This document shows positions 49,710 through 58,211 of a stretch of DNA of 64,000 nt, one piece after another; the first letter of the stretch is position 1; each line of letters starts with the position of its first letter. Both the position numbers and the translations under genes were made by a program. The notes beneath the pieces are model-generated. The model was not told where the DNA came from. It did not search any database and saw nothing but the letters and a program-made list of their open reading frames with translations. Location of the stretch: positions 186,001-250,000 of the forward strand of contig NZ_JQHM01000001.1 of assembly GCF_000749845.1 (NCBI RefSeq). Direction: 5' to 3'. The DNA comes from Pectobacterium betavasculorum (GTDB taxonomy: Bacteria > Pseudomonadota > Gammaproteobacteria > Enterobacterales > Enterobacteriaceae).

Positions 49710-50594
49710 GAATTGAATAACCTCTTGATTCCTAATGGTATGGTGTAATGTTTCATCCACTTATCTGTCAATAATAACAGACACTCACATTTGGAGAAAC
49801 TCGTATCGGTAAGCATGCGTAAATCGAGAGCGCATCAAAGTCGGAGGTTAAGGAGGAGAAATGAAAAGCATCTCTGAGAACGTCAAAATCCCTATAATAA
49901 ATAGGGTTTTCGCTGCCGTCTGAGGTTATACGCACCTATCTCAGTTTTATTGGAAATATTAATTTGATATTGCGTTTCATTTTTTATGAATTTTCTTTTT
50001 ATTTTTTTAGGCTTGTTCCTATTGAGATTAAAAGTAGGTTTCTGTTTGTGAAAATAAAAGTCACGGGATGGCGCATTACTATTCATGCTAATTAAAATGC
50101 AGACAAAAGATAATGTTTTTCCGAATTGAAAACCTGTAACGCTTCGCGGGGATATTCCTAATAAGAGAGAATAGGAATTATAACCATTTGTAGCTGAAAC
50201 GATGCGCTGAGATAACCGATGGTCTTATTCTTTTGATTTTAAACAATAAAATGAAGAATCATCTCTAATGGTACGACTCAATGATAGCTTGCCCATACCA
50301 GGTACATGCAGCTTGAGCGGACGATTCCTTCACCTGCCCCCCTGATTGAAAACCTTATATCTATAAAAAAGGTGAGTTCATTCTCAGTATGAAAAATTAT
50401 ATTAATAAATACAGCGAGAACGCTAAATATTCTCTGTATTTAGCCGATGAGTTAGCGTGGTTTTTGAGTTTTCAACTCGGTGAAATTTGAACGCCAGAGA
50501 GAAGTGACCTGTTTCATGGTGTGAATTTTCTGATTCATATCGGTTGATTAGCGATAAAAATCTTTTTAACCATTTTCCTGATGTGGAGTGAACG
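49710..50594. other. 885-base AT-rich region between fldA and the chemoreceptor gene
   Basis: No convincing gene was found; a 64-codon and a 102-codon frame lack family features. The right end carries a sigma-28 promoter (50424-50450). A short ERIC-end-like stretch (CATGCAGCTTGAGCGG) occurs near 50303. The region is distinctly AT-rich compared with the flanking genes, consistent with an inserted segment. Confidence 0.6.
50424..50450 (+). promoter_or_regulatory. Sigma-28 (FliA) promoter of the chemoreceptor gene
   Basis: TAAATATT, an 11-base spacer, and GCCGATGA match the FliA consensus TAAAGTTT-N11-GCCGATAA closely, including exact spacing. It lies 145 bases before the receptor's ATG, which fits the flagellar class III control expected for chemotaxis genes. 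Confidence 0.85.
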
Positions 50595-52262
50595 ATGAGA
50601 CTTATAAAAAATATTGCTATCAGAACCGCCATGCTATGGGTGCTGGGCATTTTTTGTGTTCTTTGGGGCGGCGTATCGATATATACCATGTTCTCTTTTA
50701 AAGAGATGACGGCGACCTCGAAGACTAGCACCTTGCTGGTTCAGAACATGAATTTTATCAACCAGGGCAACGATCAATACTTTCGCATGGTAACCCGTCT
50801 GGCGCGTGCGGTTGACGCTCGCCGTAGTGGTGATAATGCAACCGCAGATAAAGAGCAGGCATCGGCGTTAGTTGCATTGGATAAACTGAAGTCTGATCTG
50901 GTGGCGTTTAATGCTATCGATCATGCGAGTCTGGACGACGCGCTGGTACAGGCTGTCAGCCTTGACTGGAATAATCTGGTTGTTCAAGGCGTTGAGCCGC
51001 TTTATCAAAAGGCTGCTGCCAACGCACTGGATGACTATCAAGAGCAAGCCAAGAATGTTGTGCCGCCATTGAGTCGCCAGTTTGGCGCATCTCTATCCGC
51101 GTTCAGTAACGCTAGCGCAGAGAAATTTGATGCAGCGGGGGTTCGTTTTGAACGAATCACCACGATTGGGCAGAATATTTTGCTGAGTGGGTTATTTGTC
51201 GGCCTTATCATGCTGTTCCTGACCGACCGTTATCTGGTGGTGTGTCTGGTTCGTCCGTTGAATGACCTACGCGATCACTTTAGCGTGATTGCTTCTGGTC
51301 ACTTGGGTAAGCCGATTCTGGATTTTGGTAAAAACTGCGTTGGTCGCCTGTTCCCATTGCTGCGTGAAATGCAGGGAAGTCTGGCTAGCACGGTTAGCAC
51401 CATCAGAAACAGCACAGACTCCATCTATCAGGGCGCTTCAGAGATTGCTGCGGGTAACAACGATCTGTCATCTCGTACTGAAGAGCAGGCTTCCGCGCTG
51501 GAAGAAACCGCAGCCAGTATGGAGCAACTGACGGCGACCGTGAAACAGAACGCCGAAAATGCCAACCACGCCAGCCAACTGGCATTGCAAGCCTCAACAA
51601 CGGCGAAGAAAGGCGGTGAGATTGTTGAGAACGTGGTGAAAACCATGGCGGAAATCTCCGGTAGCTCAAGAAAAATCGCAGAAATCACTACCGTGATTAA
51701 CGGCATTGCTTTCCAGACCAACATTCTGGCACTGAACGCGGCGGTAGAAGCGGCGCGCGCGGGTGAACAAGGGCGTGGGTTTGCCGTGGTAGCAGGAGAA
51801 GTTCGTAGTCTGGCGCAGCGTAGTGCGCAGGCAGCAAAAGAAATTGAAGGGCTGATTTCTGAATCGGTTCGCTGTGTGGATACAGGATCCAGTCTGGTTA
51901 GCGATGCCGGTGACACCATGCAGGATATCGTCCGTGCGGTCACCAACGTGACAGATATCATGGGGGAAATAGCCTCTGCCTCGGAAGAGCAAAGCAAAGG
52001 TATTGCACAGGTTGGTCAGGCCGTGGCGGAAATGGACAGCGTAACGCAGCAAAACGCCGCGCTGGTTGAACAGGCTTCTTCGGCAGCCTTGTCGCTGGAA
52101 GAACAGGCAGCGTTGTTGAACCAGACGGTGTCGCTGTTCCAACTGTCCGATTCGCAATCAGCGCTGAAAGTGGCAGCAAAACCGGTGCAAAAAGCGCCGG
52201 TGATTGCTCCGCGTACAGGTAAAGCGCTACCGGCCAGTAGTGATAACTGGGAAAAATTCTAA
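50595..52262 (+). CDS. Methyl-accepting chemotaxis protein
   Basis: Transmembrane chemoreceptor of 555 residues. TM1 lies at about 10-32, a four-helix-bundle (Tar-type) periplasmic ligand domain at 33-190, TM2 at 192-209, a HAMP domain at about 211-265 and the cytoplasmic signalling domain at 270-510, with the hairpin tip [27 protein letters not shown]-type region near 380-410. The C-terminus ends NWEKF, close to the NWETF pentapeptide that tethers CheR and CheB, so it is likely a high-abundance receptor able to be methylated directly. The ligand cannot be told from sequence. It replaces nothing recognisable: E. coli has fldA next to ybfE here. Confidence 0.94.
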   Translation: MRLIKNIAIRTAMLWVLGIFCVLWGGVSIYTMFSFKEMTATSKTSTLLVQNMNFINQGNDQYFRMVTRLARAVDARRSGDNATADKEQASALVALDKLKSDLVAFNAIDHASLDDALVQAVSLDWNNLVVQGVEPLYQKAAANALDDYQEQAKNVVPPLSRQFGASLSAFSNASAEKFDAAGVRFERITTIGQNILLSGLFVGLIMLFLTDRYLVVCLVRPLNDLRDHFSVIASGHLGKPILDFGKNCVGRLFPLLREMQGSLASTVSTIRNSTDSIYQGASEIAAGNNDLSSRTEEQASALEETAASMEQLTATVKQNAENANHASQLALQASTTAKKGGEIVENVVKTMAEISGSSRKIAEITTVINGIAFQTNILALNAAVEAARAGEQGRGFAVVAGEVRSLAQRSAQAAKEIEGLISESVRCVDTGSSLVSDAGDTMQDIVRAVTNVTDIMGEIASASEEQSKGIAQVGQAVAEMDSVTQQNAALVEQASSAALSLEEQAALLNQTVSLFQLSDSQSALKVAAKPVQKAPVIAPRTGKALPASSDNWEKF

Positions 52263-52377
52263 CTGTTGCTTTAATCCGGGATGGTGTTTTTAATCTTGGG
52301 TGAGCGTTCAGGCGGCGTCAGAAATGGCGCCGCACAAGATGTGAATACTACATTGTGTGAATAGCGCGTTATGTCAA

Positions 52378-52659
52378 TCAGGACTGCTGCTCGGCCAACT
52401 GCGCCAACAGCATCTCTTCGATCAGTTCACTGCGGCTAATGTTCCGCTCTTCAGCAAGGCTGTTCAGGATATCGACGGCATCACTGTTAATCTTTAATTC
52501 AACACGTCGCAAGCCACGAACTTTATCGCGACGTAGTTGATTACGCTTGTTAATTCTTAGTTGTTCGTCACGTGTGAGCGGGTTGGTCTTGGGGCGGCCC
52601 GGACGACGCTCATCTGCGAACAGATCCAGTGTGGTGCGATCCGTTTGTTCTTTTGCCAT
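52378..52659 (-). CDS. ybfE: YbfE, LexA-regulated CopG-type protein
   Basis: A 93-residue small protein with a ribbon-helix-helix-like C-terminus (LRRVELKINSDAVDILNSLAEERNISRSELIEEML) preceded by a basic, proline-containing segment, suggesting DNA binding. E. coli YbfE is LexA-controlled; I saw no canonical LexA box here. The start MAKEQTDRTTLDLFADERRPGRP matches the family. It sits leftward beside ybfF. Confidence 0.88.
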   Translation of the reverse strand: MAKEQTDRTTLDLFADERRPGRPKTNPLTRDEQLRINKRNQLRRDKVRGLRRVELKINSDAVDILNSLAEERNISRSELIEEMLLAQLAEQQS

Positions 52660-52887
52660 AAGTAATGATACTGCAAGGTATTCGGATCAAAAAACACGGT
52701 GCGATCCATCTTGTTCTACAAATAAAACCGATGCCAATTCTCATCCTGCAACAGGAGTGTCAGGTTGCGGTTTGCCTATGCGTGGAACATTCTGGGAAGT
52801 ATGCGTGCATTTTGATGAAGTGGTTACAATGCTTGTGGCTGAATCAGCCGTCCCTCTACTGCTAGCGCCATCATACCCTAGCCGCAC

Positions 52888-52921
52888 TGGCGACGACAAC
52901 GGTTAACTGCCGTCGTCGCCA
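52888..52921 (-). other. GC-rich stem-loop downstream of ybfF
   Basis: TGGCGACGAC pairs with GTCGTCGCCA around a 14-base loop, about 30 bases after the ybfF stop. No T run follows, so it may act as an mRNA 3'-end stabiliser or a weak terminator. Confidence 0.5.
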
Positions 52922-52949
52922 TGAATCCACCAGAGTGAAGGCTGTCTGG

Positions 52950-53717
52950 TTAATTCGCGTCCAGAAAACGGTGGATAGCGCGCAAAACCGCATCGGGTTT
53001 TTCTGAGTGAACCCAGTGCCCAGCGCCGCTGACTACATGCGCACGCGCGGCTGGGAATTGGCGCAGCAGTGAGTCACGGTAGCGATCGTCCAGATAGGGG
53101 GAGTCGCCGCCACGGATGAACAGTATTGGCCCTTGCCATGCAGAAACCTCTTGCCAGCCAACGATATTTTCGTACTGATCCCACAGTACCAGCACGTTAA
53201 AACGCCACTCTCCCTGCTGGAAGGATTTTAGCAAAAACTGAATCACACCTTCTTCCTTTATATGCTGACGCATAAGTGCTGTCGCTTCGGTGCGTGACGT
53301 CAGACCCGCTTGCGTTACCGCATGTAGCGCAGCGAAAATGGTGTCGTGGCGGCGCACCTGATAATCCACCGGTGCGATATCAATCGCGACCAGTTTGTCC
53401 AGTCGTTCAGGAATGAGCGCACTGAGCGCCATGGCGACTTTTCCGCCCATTGAATGGCCAATAACGATAGCGCGTTCAATATTCAGTTCATCCAACAACG
53501 CCAGCACATCTTGCGCCATCGCGGGGTAGTTCATCTGCGGTGAGCGCGGCGACAAACCGTGATTGCGTAAATCGATTTGCAGAATGTCATGTGTGTTTTG
53601 CAAATCCCGACCCAATACGCCAAGGTTATCTAATGTGCCAAACAGGCCATGAATCAGGACAACAGGAAGTTTATCTGTGGGCTGGTGCGCATTTTGCCAG
53701 CGATGATTCAATTTCAT
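52950..53717 (-). CDS. ybfF: Alpha/beta-hydrolase esterase YbfF
   Basis: Cytoplasmic esterase active on acyl-CoA and short esters in E. coli. The 255-residue product (E. coli 254) has VVLIHGLFGTLDNLG (oxyanion hole), nucleophile elbow IGHSMGGKVAMALS (serine near residue 89), and histidine in GAGHWVHSEKPDAV. The ATG at 53717 fits the family. It is divergent from seqA, as in E. coli. Confidence 0.94.
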   Translation of the reverse strand: MKLNHRWQNAHQPTDKLPVVLIHGLFGTLDNLGVLGRDLQNTHDILQIDLRNHGLSPRSPQMNYPAMAQDVLALLDELNIERAIVIGHSMGGKVAMALSALIPERLDKLVAIDIAPVDYQVRRHDTIFAALHAVTQAGLTSRTEATALMRQHIKEEGVIQFLLKSFQQGEWRFNVLVLWDQYENIVGWQEVSAWQGPILFIRGGDSPYLDDRYRDSLLRQFPAARAHVVSGAGHWVHSEKPDAVLRAIHRFLDAN

Positions 53718-53968
53718 GGTGAAGTTCATTCAGAGAGACATGGGCTTAGGTTATCATGACTTTAGAAGCAATGTTGTCGCTGAAGGGGTATGAAAGGCAT
53801 TGGGGCATAGTCTGACTTTTGATATTGTCCCATTATGCCGCTGTTCGATAATGTTTGAACGCCTGTATAATCCTTTTGATTTGAGTCATCTACCCATAGG
53901 TGTCGGGTTACAGAAGGGAAGCGTCTCTGTAATTTGCGCGATTTGGGTAAACATAGCACTGGATAAAG

Positions 53969-54508
53969 ATGAAAACTATTGAAGTCGACGAAGAGCTCTA
54001 TCGTTATATTGCCAGCCACACACAGCATATTGGTGAGAGCGCATCGGATATTTTACGGCGCATGCTGAAATTTACCGCTGGGCAGTCTGTCACCACGCCA
54101 GCGGTAGGGGCTGTCACAACAACGGCGACGTCTCAGCCCGCCGCTGCACCGAGCCCGCGCGATCGGGTAAGAACCCTGCGTGAACTGCTGCTGTCGGATG
54201 AATATGCTGAACAGAATAAGGCCATCAATCGCTTTATGCTGGTTCTGTCCACGCTGTATACCTTATCGCCGCAGGAATTTGCTGCCGCGACAGAATCTCT
54301 TCATGGCCGCACTCGGGTCTATTTCGCGGGCGACCAACAGACATTGCTCCAGCATGGCACGCACACCAAGCCGAAACATATTCCAGGCACGCCATACTGG
54401 GTGATTACCAACACGAATACCGGTCGTAAACGTAGTATGGTTGAGCACATTATGCTGACGATGCAGTTCCCTGTGGAACAGACAGAAAAAGTGTGCGGCA
54501 CTATCTAA
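53969..54508 (+). CDS. seqA: Negative modulator of replication initiation SeqA
   Basis: Binds hemimethylated GATC sites and sequesters new origins, and organises the region behind forks. The 179-residue product (E. coli 181) has the N-terminal oligomerisation segment MKTIEVDEELYRYIASHTQHIGESASDILRRML, a flexible A/T/P-rich linker (about 45-70) and a C-terminal DNA-binding domain with the GATC-reading stretch THTKPKHIPGTPYWVITNTNTGRK. It precedes pgm as in E. coli; an ERIC element lies between. Confidence 0.97.
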   Translation: MKTIEVDEELYRYIASHTQHIGESASDILRRMLKFTAGQSVTTPAVGAVTTTATSQPAAAPSPRDRVRTLRELLLSDEYAEQNKAINRFMLVLSTLYTLSPQEFAAATESLHGRTRVYFAGDQQTLLQHGTHTKPKHIPGTPYWVITNTNTGRKRSMVEHIMLTMQFPVEQTEKVCGTI

Positions 54509-54517
54509 TTATTTATC

Positions 54518-54644
54518 TATAGCCTAAATAATTCGAGTTGCGTGAAGGCGGCAACCGCACGAGTCTCCAGGAGCTTACATAAGTAAGTGACTGGGGTGAG
54601 TAAGGGCAGCCAACGCACAAGCAGCTTGAAGTATGACGGATATA
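54518..54644 (+). repeat. ERIC element, full length
   Basis: A 127-base element, exactly the usual ERIC length, with the core GGAGCTTACATAAGTAAGTGACTGGGG split over 54569-54596 and inverted ends TATAGCC...GGATATA. It lies between seqA and pgm and is likely transcribed with them, where the long hairpin could affect pgm expression. Confidence 0.9.
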
Positions 54645-54684
54645 TTAACCACTTATCTAACTACAGCGTTAGGGAGAAGCGCCA

Positions 54685-56328
54685 ATGGCTAATCACCCAA
54701 GGGCCGGACAGCCAGCCCGACAGAGCGATTTGATTAATGTGGCACAGTTAACGTCGCAATATTATGTGCTGCGCCCAGAAGTCGGTAACACAGCGCATGC
54801 AGTGAAATTCGGTACGTCTGGCCATCGCGGAAGTGCGGGGCGCCATAGCTTTAATGAATCGCATATTCTGGCGATTGCGCAGGCGATTGCTGAAGAACGT
54901 AAAAAGCAGGGCATCAGCGGCCCGTGCTATGTCGGTAAAGATACTCACGCGCTCTCCGAGCCTGCTTTTATTTCCGTACTGGAAGTGTTGTCTGCCAATG
55001 GTGTAGATGTCATCGTTCAGTTGGATAATGGCTTTACCCCAACGCCTGCGGTGTCTAACGCGATTCTGGTTCACAATCGTCAGGGTGGTGCGCTGGCGGA
55101 CGGCATTGTGATTACGCCGTCCCACAATCCGCCGGAAGATGGCGGTATCAAATATAATCCACCGAACGGCGGCCCTGCGGATACCAACCTCACCAGCGTG
55201 ATTGAGACGCGTGCGAATGCTCTGTTGGCAGATGAACTGCGTGACGTCAAACGCATTACGCTGGATCAAGCGCTGCAAAGCGGGCATGTCCACGAGCAGG
55301 ATCTGGTTCAGGCGTATGTCGAAGGTTTGGCTAGCGTGGTGGATATGGCGGCGATTCAGCGTGCCGGCCTGAAACTGGGTGTCGACCCGCTGGGTGGTTC
55401 CGGTATTGCCTACTGGCAGCGCATCGCAGAGCATTACAAGTTGGATCTGACGCTGGTTAATGACGCAGTCGATCAGACATTCCGCTTTATGTCGCTAGAT
55501 CATGACGGTGTGATCCGTATGGATTGCTCATCAGAATTCGCGATGGCTGGGCTGCTGGCGCTGCGTGATAAATTCGATCTGGCGTTTGCCAACGATCCGG
55601 ACTATGACCGCCACGGTATTGTTACTCCTGCGGGGCTGATGAATCCGAACCACTATCTGGCGGTGGCGATCAATTATCTGTTCCAACATCGTCCACAGTG
55701 GGGACAATCTGTTGCCGTCGGCAAAACACTGGTATCCAGTGGGATGATCGACCGCGTGGTGGCAGATTTGGGTCGCAAGCTGGTGGAAGTACCGGTTGGC
55801 TTTAAATGGTTCGTTGACGGTCTGTATGACGGCAGCTTTGGCTTCGGCGGTGAAGAAAGCGCTGGGGCTTCTTTCCTGCGTTTTGACGGCACGCCGTGGT
55901 CGACGGATAAAGACGGGATTATCCTGTGCCTGCTGGCGGCGGAAATTACGGCCGTGACGGGTAAAAACCCTCAGCAGCACTATGATGAGCTGGCACAACG
56001 CTTTGGTGCGCCGAGCTACAACCGTATTCAAGCGTCAGCAACGCATGCGCAAAAAGCTGCGTTGTCTAAACTGTCGCCTGAGCAGGTATCGGCAAGCACG
56101 CTGGCAGGTGACCCGATCACGGCTCGCCTGACCGCTGCGCCGGGCAACGGGGCATCGATTGGTGGCCTGAAAGTGATGACGGAGAACGGCTGGTTTGCTG
56201 CGCGACCTTCCGGTACGGAAGAAGCTTACAAGATCTACTGTGAAAGTTTCCTTGGGGTGGAACACCGCGAGCGAATCGAGAAAGAAGCGGTAGAGATTGT
56301 TAGTGCGGTACTCGCAAGCGCCAAATGA
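54685..56328 (+). CDS. pgm: Phosphoglucomutase
   Basis: Interconverts glucose-1- and glucose-6-phosphate, linking glycolysis with glycogen, trehalose and surface polysaccharide synthesis. The 547-residue product (E. coli 546) shows the phosphoserine loop [21 protein letters not shown], the metal loop NDPDYDRHG, the sugar loop [12 protein letters not shown] and the phosphate-binding [17 protein letters not shown] precedes the ATG. A terminator follows. Confidence 0.97.
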   Translation: MANHPRAGQPARQSDLINVAQLTSQYYVLRPEVGNTAHAVKFGTSGHRGSAGRHSFNESHILAIAQAIAEERKKQGISGPCYVGKDTHALSEPAFISVLEVLSANGVDVIVQLDNGFTPTPAVSNAILVHNRQGGALADGIVITPSHNPPEDGGIKYNPPNGGPADTNLTSVIETRANALLADELRDVKRITLDQALQSGHVHEQDLVQAYVEGLASVVDMAAIQRAGLKLGVDPLGGSGIAYWQRIAEHYKLDLTLVNDAVDQTFRFMSLDHDGVIRMDCSSEFAMAGLLALRDKFDLAFANDPDYDRHGIVTPAGLMNPNHYLAVAINYLFQHRPQWGQSVAVGKTLVSSGMIDRVVADLGRKLVEVPVGFKWFVDGLYDGSFGFGGEESAGASFLRFDGTPWSTDKDGIILCLLAAEITAVTGKNPQQHYDELAQRFGAPSYNRIQASATHAQKAALSKLSPEQVSASTLAGDPITARLTAAPGNGASIGGLKVMTENGWFAARPSGTEEAYKIYCESFLGVEHRERIEKEAVEIVSAVLASAK

Positions 56329-56331
56329 GTT

Positions 56332-56361
56332 AAAAAGGTGCTGCTTGCAGCGCCTTTTTTA
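56332..56361 (+). terminator. Rho-independent terminator of pgm
   Basis: AAAAAGGTGCTG pairs with CAGCGCCTTTTTT (one G-T pair) around CTTG, directly after the pgm stop. Confidence 0.85.
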
Positions 56362-56362
56362 T

Positions 56363-56745
56363 ATTGGAAAGTCAGACAACGCAGGAAAGAAGGTGCAAAT
56401 TTCCCGTCCGTGGGCGTAAAAAAAGTACAAAAATGGTGTGAAAAGCAGGTGTGAGAGGTGGTAATGAGGCTACGGTGTGGACAGCATCACATGTGGCGAG
56501 AACGCGGGAGTATAATGATCCAATCTAAAAACCATAAATTAACTAACGATAAGTTTATTTTTAACGTTGTTGTAACTTAATGACGTAATGGCGAAAGAAT
56601 TGGCGATTATTTCATCTTTTTCTGGTCCGATGAGTAGTAAACTTTCAGGAAAGGCGGTAAAATTTTAACCAATATCACAGTTCTTATTTTATCGTTATAA
56701 AAAGCGCTCCTGAACAAAGAGTGCTTATCCCAGAGGAGGATCGTT
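56363..56745. other. pgm-ybfA intergenic region
   Basis: About 380 AT-rich bases with no gene found. It ends in a modest hairpin (AAGCGCTC...GAGTGCTT, 56704-56727) and the AGAGGAGG ribosome-binding site of ybfA. No promoter could be fixed with confidence. Confidence 0.4.
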
Positions 56746-56952
56746 ATGTCGCTTTATACTACTTATCCCTTGCACCGTATTCTCCTGCGTCGCGCTGCCG
56801 TGATTGCTATCGGCGTGCTGGCGTTACCAGTGATGCTGTTCCGCGGCGATCGAGCGCGTTTTTACAGCTATTTACACCGCGTCTGGCTGAAAACCAGCGA
56901 TAAACCGGTATGGATGGCGCAGTCTGAAGCCGCTGCCTGCGATTTCTATTAA
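56746..56952 (+). CDS. ybfA: YbfA small membrane protein
   Basis: A 68-residue protein with one or two hydrophobic segments (about residues 12-32) and a conserved C-terminal half, [33 protein letters not shown], nearly identical to E. coli YbfA. Function unknown; linked to kdp in E. coli by position, but no kdp genes follow here. Strong AGAGGAGG site precedes the ATG. A different in-frame start at 56721 exists in another frame and is not used. Confidence 0.92.
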   Translation: MSLYTTYPLHRILLRRAAVIAIGVLALPVMLFRGDRARFYSYLHRVWLKTSDKPVWMAQSEAAACDFY

Positions 56953-56972
56953 GGCTCGCGCGTAAGGTCTTT

Positions 56973-57006
56973 CGTGTTTATCTGCCATTCTTGGCAGATA
57001 AACACG
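56973..57006. repeat. Perfect 15-bp inverted repeat after ybfA
   Basis: CGTGTTTATCTGCCA and TGGCAGATAAACACG flank TTCT. No T run follows on either side beyond a few bases, so it does not look like an ordinary terminator, though it may end ybfA transcription. Confidence 0.7.
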
Positions 57007-57191
57007 AAAAAGGAACCGATGAAGTATCGGTTTAAGTAGGTTTTGACGCGGTTTACCCTTTTCCTTTCCCGCCTGTTCTACCGTTATCTTTCTCCAATCT
57101 CATGATTTATTACTTTATTCTTCGCTGCCACTGCACAGAATCGTGGGGAAATCCGCTATGCTGATGAGAGGGGTTGCAAAATGTCATCAAA

Positions 57192-57221
57192 GCACATGCA
57201 GCTTGAAATATGGTGGGTATA
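57192..57221 (+). repeat. ERIC terminal fragment abutting the ybgA ribosome-binding site
   Basis: GCACATGCAGCTTGAAATAT and then GGTGGGTATA resemble the right end of the ERIC repeat at 54518-54644. It stops one base before AAGGA, the ybgA ribosome-binding site. The rest of the repeat is absent. Confidence 0.65.
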
Positions 57222-57231
57222 AGGATAAATC

Positions 57232-58191
57232 ATGACGCTCGAACTCATCCCTGTTGGTATCAGCGCCTGTCTGCTCGGTAATCCCGTGCGGTTTGATGGC
57301 GGACACAAGCGTTTGACGTTTGCTGTTGAACAACTGGCCCCCTATTTTCGTTTTGAACCGGTCTGCCCGGAAATGGCGATTGGTTTACCAGTGCCACGCC
57401 CGGCACTCAGGCTGGTGCGAGAAGGGGAAAACCGCATCACACTGCGCGCCAGCAATGGTTCTCCGCTGGATGTCACCCAGCAGATGACGATATTTTCCGC
57501 TGACAAAGTCAGCGAGCTTGAGCATTTATGTGGGTATATCGTTTGCGCCAAATCGCCAAGCTGCGGTATGGAGCGAGTGAAGATTTACGATGAAGCGCAA
57601 AAAAATGCGCGTAAAAGTGGAATCGGCCTGTATACGCAGGAGCTGATGCGGCAAATGCCCTGGCTACCGGTTGAAGAAGACGGGCGTCTGCACGATCCCG
57701 GCTTACGGGAAAATTTCATCGAACGCGTTTATGCGCTGCATGAACTGAATCAGCTATGGCAAAACGGGCTGAGCCGCGGTGCGCTCATCGCCTTTCATAG
57801 CCGCTATAAATTACTGCTGTTGGCGCATTCCCAACCGGAATATCGTGAGTTGGGGCCGTTTGTTGCGGGGATCGATAAGTGGGAATCGCTGGAAGAGTAT
57901 GTTGTTGAATATCGGACACGGTTGATGAAATTGTTGTCGACGCCTGCGACGCGGCGCAATCACACCAATGTGCTGATGCATGTGCAGGGCTACTTCCGAC
58001 GTCAGCTTAATTCTCAACAGCGGCAGGAACTGGCGCAGCTTATCGATCGCTATCGGCAAGGTTTGCAGCCGCTATTGGCACCTATTACGTTGCTAAAACA
58101 TTATATGGCGGAATATCCCGATGCATACCTGGCTCAGCAGCGTTACTTTGAGCCGTACCCGGAAGCATTACGCCTGCGTTACGGACACTAG
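57232..58191 (+). CDS. ybgA: YbgA-like protein with DUF523 and DUF1722 domains
   Basis: A 319-residue protein with two domains: DUF523 (about 5-155; cysteines in ISACLLG, VCPE and KSPSCG could bind a metal) and DUF1722 (about 190-310). E. coli YbgA is a single DUF1722 protein of 169 residues, so this is a longer version. It sits directly before photolyase, as in E. coli, and overlaps nothing; the phr start is 20 bases on. DUF523 proteins are often linked to 2-thiouracil desulfurases or similar chemistry; the function here is unproven. Confidence 0.9.
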   Translation: MTLELIPVGISACLLGNPVRFDGGHKRLTFAVEQLAPYFRFEPVCPEMAIGLPVPRPALRLVREGENRITLRASNGSPLDVTQQMTIFSADKVSELEHLCGYIVCAKSPSCGMERVKIYDEAQKNARKSGIGLYTQELMRQMPWLPVEEDGRLHDPGLRENFIERVYALHELNQLWQNGLSRGALIAFHSRYKLLLLAHSQPEYRELGPFVAGIDKWESLEEYVVEYRTRLMKLLSTPATRRNHTNVLMHVQGYFRRQLNSQQRQELAQLIDRYRQGLQPLLAPITLLKHYMAEYPDAYLAQQRYFEPYPEALRLRYGH

Positions 58192-58211
58192 TTTAATTGC
58201 CCGAGGAACAC

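Noticed and set aside
49892-50086. 64-codon basic frame on the minus strand
   Set aside because: It is lysine/asparagine-rich as expected of AT-rich noncoding DNA, with no homology or good start.
52660-52720. LexA box upstream of ybfE
   Set aside because: No CTG-N10-CAG site near consensus was seen, although E. coli ybfE is LexA-controlled.
54748-55434. 228-codon open frame on the minus strand
   Set aside because: Antisense shadow of pgm with no recognisable domain or ribosome-binding site.
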